From Burkholderiales bacterium UBA4657 (GTDB taxonomy: Bacteria > Pseudomonadota > Gammaproteobacteria > Burkholderiales > Burkholderiaceae_E), in contig DHLX01000009.1 of assembly GCA_002405475.1 (NCBI GenBank), forward strand, positions 115,413 to 121,459: DNA of 6,047 nucleotides, given 5' to 3'. A program made the translations under genes and the position numbers. The notes below the pieces were generated by a model. That model saw only the letters and a program-made list of their open reading frames with translations, had not been told where the DNA came from and did not search any database. Positions 5,961 to 6,047 of this stretch are shown here, piece after piece. Numbering within the stretch: position 1 is the first letter of the stretch; each line of letters opens with the position of its first letter.

Positions 5961-6047
5961 GTAGAGTTAAGTGTGAGCCAGTTGGCCACAAAGATCCACC
6001 GGGGCGATGCCCACTGTGCTCTTGCCGCCGCCAGCGCCTGCATGCGC

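Larger units (their letters stand above)
5823..6047. other. Upstream region of leuC and unresolved window edge
   Basis: Positions 5823 to about 5960 look non-coding and should hold the leu operon promoter and leader. The last ~90 bases are more GC-rich and are open in several frames. On the minus strand one frame ends WIFVANWLTLNST at a stop at 5957-5959, and another ends VDLCGQLAHT at a stop at 5967-5969. On the plus strand a GTG at 5973-5975 opens a frame (SQLATKIHRGD) to the edge with high GC at third positions. A neighbouring gene may therefore end or begin here, but neither strand nor family can be decided from so little sequence. Confidence 0.5.

Noticed and set aside
5973..5989. Imperfect palindrome GTGAGCCA-GT-TGGCCAC near the right edge as a terminator
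   Set aside because: The arms are interrupted by a bulge, the loop would be only 2 nt, and no U-run follows on either strand.

Overview
This window is a conserved chromosomal block read entirely from the minus strand. In transcription order (right to left) it holds leuC, leuD, leuB, asd and the 5' part of a fimV-family gene that runs off the left edge. No RNA gene, mobile element, CRISPR array or integrase was seen.

Organism. The order leuC-leuD-leuB-asd-fimV and the wording of the proteins resemble Betaproteobacteria, most likely a Burkholderiales-like lineage (for example LeuD with [20 protein letters not shown] and Asd starting GLIGWRGMVGSVLMQRM). The same neighbourhood also occurs in some Gammaproteobacteria such as Pseudomonas, so this is an inference from remembered family sequences, not a search. 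Base composition looks balanced to mildly GC-rich.

Layout. Positions 5823-6047 are the non-coding region upstream of leuC. It carries candidate promoters, a dyad and a chain of very short ORFs, one of which (MPLLLK) has three consecutive leucine codons. The last ~90 bases are GC-rich and may belong to a neighbouring gene that cannot be identified from so short a piece. leuC (4401-5822) and leuD (3732-4376) encode the two subunits of isopropylmalate isomerase, and leuB (2615-3706) encodes 3-isopropylmalate dehydrogenase. These three are 24-25 nt apart and surely form one operon. After a 73-nt spacer with a strong stem-loop comes asd (1417-2541), the branch-point enzyme for lysine/diaminopimelate, threonine and methionine. 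After a further 114-nt spacer with nested inverted repeats comes fimV (1-1302, partial, GTG start), a secreted/periplasmic LysM protein linked to polar organisation and type IV pili.

Working together. LeuCD and LeuB carry out consecutive steps of leucine synthesis. Asd belongs to the neighbouring aspartate-family pathway. fimV is functionally unrelated but a habitual neighbour. All catalytic residues checked are present, so the enzymes look intact. The less ordinary signals are in the spacers: the leucine-rich mini-ORF before leuC, the stem-loops flanking asd, and an 8-base G tract inside fimV. I found no convincing undescribed multi-gene system here.
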